From contig NZ_FRDM01000040.1 of the NCBI RefSeq assembly GCF_900143215.1, forward strand, positions 1-32,175: DNA of 32,175 nucleotides, written 5' to 3'. The notes under the pieces were generated by a model. It ran no database searches and was not told the origin of the DNA. It worked only from the letters and a program-made list of their open reading frames with translations. This DNA is from Geodermatophilus obscurus (GTDB taxonomy: Bacteria; Actinomycetota; Actinomycetes; Mycobacteriales; Geodermatophilaceae). The stretch's first letter is position 1. Each line of letters begins with the position of its first letter. Below are positions 32,175 through 32,175 of this stretch, in pieces. The translations under genes were made by a program, and so were the position numbers.

Positions 32175-32175
32175 G

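Overview
The window is about 32 kb of very GC-rich actinobacterial chromosome. The 5S rRNA end, GTG starts, four-base stop/start overlaps, a complete ergothioneine operon, a SigK/RskA pair and a class F-type sortase suggest the Geodermatophilaceae (Blastococcus, Geodermatophilus, Modestobacter) or a close relative. The family is inferred from gene content, not from a database match.

Layout. 1-240: 3' end of 5S rRNA, its terminator and an 18-bp-stem hairpin. 241-2310: minus-strand GntR (YtrA-type) regulator, ABC ATPase and ABC permease with a clear palindromic operator. 2422-6720: plus-strand purine-catabolism block, with an orphan gene tail, a decayed allantoinase, intact allantoicase, a small lipoprotein, a membrane protein and 8-oxoguanine deaminase. 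6752-15273: a long minus-strand run, in transcription order egtA-egtB-egtC-egtD, then a 25-bp-stem palindrome, then DUF4397 surface protein - sortase - SigK-like sigma - RskA-like anti-sigma - egtE. The ergothioneine genes are therefore split by a cell-surface/sigma-factor module, and the last step (egtE) sits directly behind the anti-sigma gene.

15434-21164: DUF309 protein, TspO-like membrane protein, SRPBCC protein, a PadR regulator with its small membrane partner, ACT-domain malic enzyme, a small acidic protein and an Fpg/Nei-type DNA glycosylase. 21211-23851: metallo-beta-lactamase-fold hydrolase, a tiny zinc-ribbon protein and a DUF2332 protein. 24195-26245: DUF485 protein plus acetate-type sodium:solute symporter behind a CRP/GlxR-like site. 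26246-28038: stacked hairpins, a composite long palindrome, a small membrane protein, manganese catalase and a 22-bp exact direct repeat. 28039-29534: divergent histidine kinase (with an apparently lost G1 box) and LuxR-type response regulator. 29631-31618: two coupled bacterial PH-domain membrane proteins. 31773-32102: rhodanese. The window ends in a 17-bp tandem repeat.

Themes. Several genes concern redox defence (ergothioneine, manganese catalase, 8-oxoguanine deaminase, an Fpg-like glycosylase, rhodanese), which fits a desiccation- and radiation-tolerant soil or rock lifestyle. No phage, transposase, CRISPR array or tRNA was seen. The most interesting arrangement is the sortase/DUF4397/SigK/RskA module inside the ergothioneine locus. 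The clearest decay event is the allantoinase pseudogene next to an intact allantoicase.
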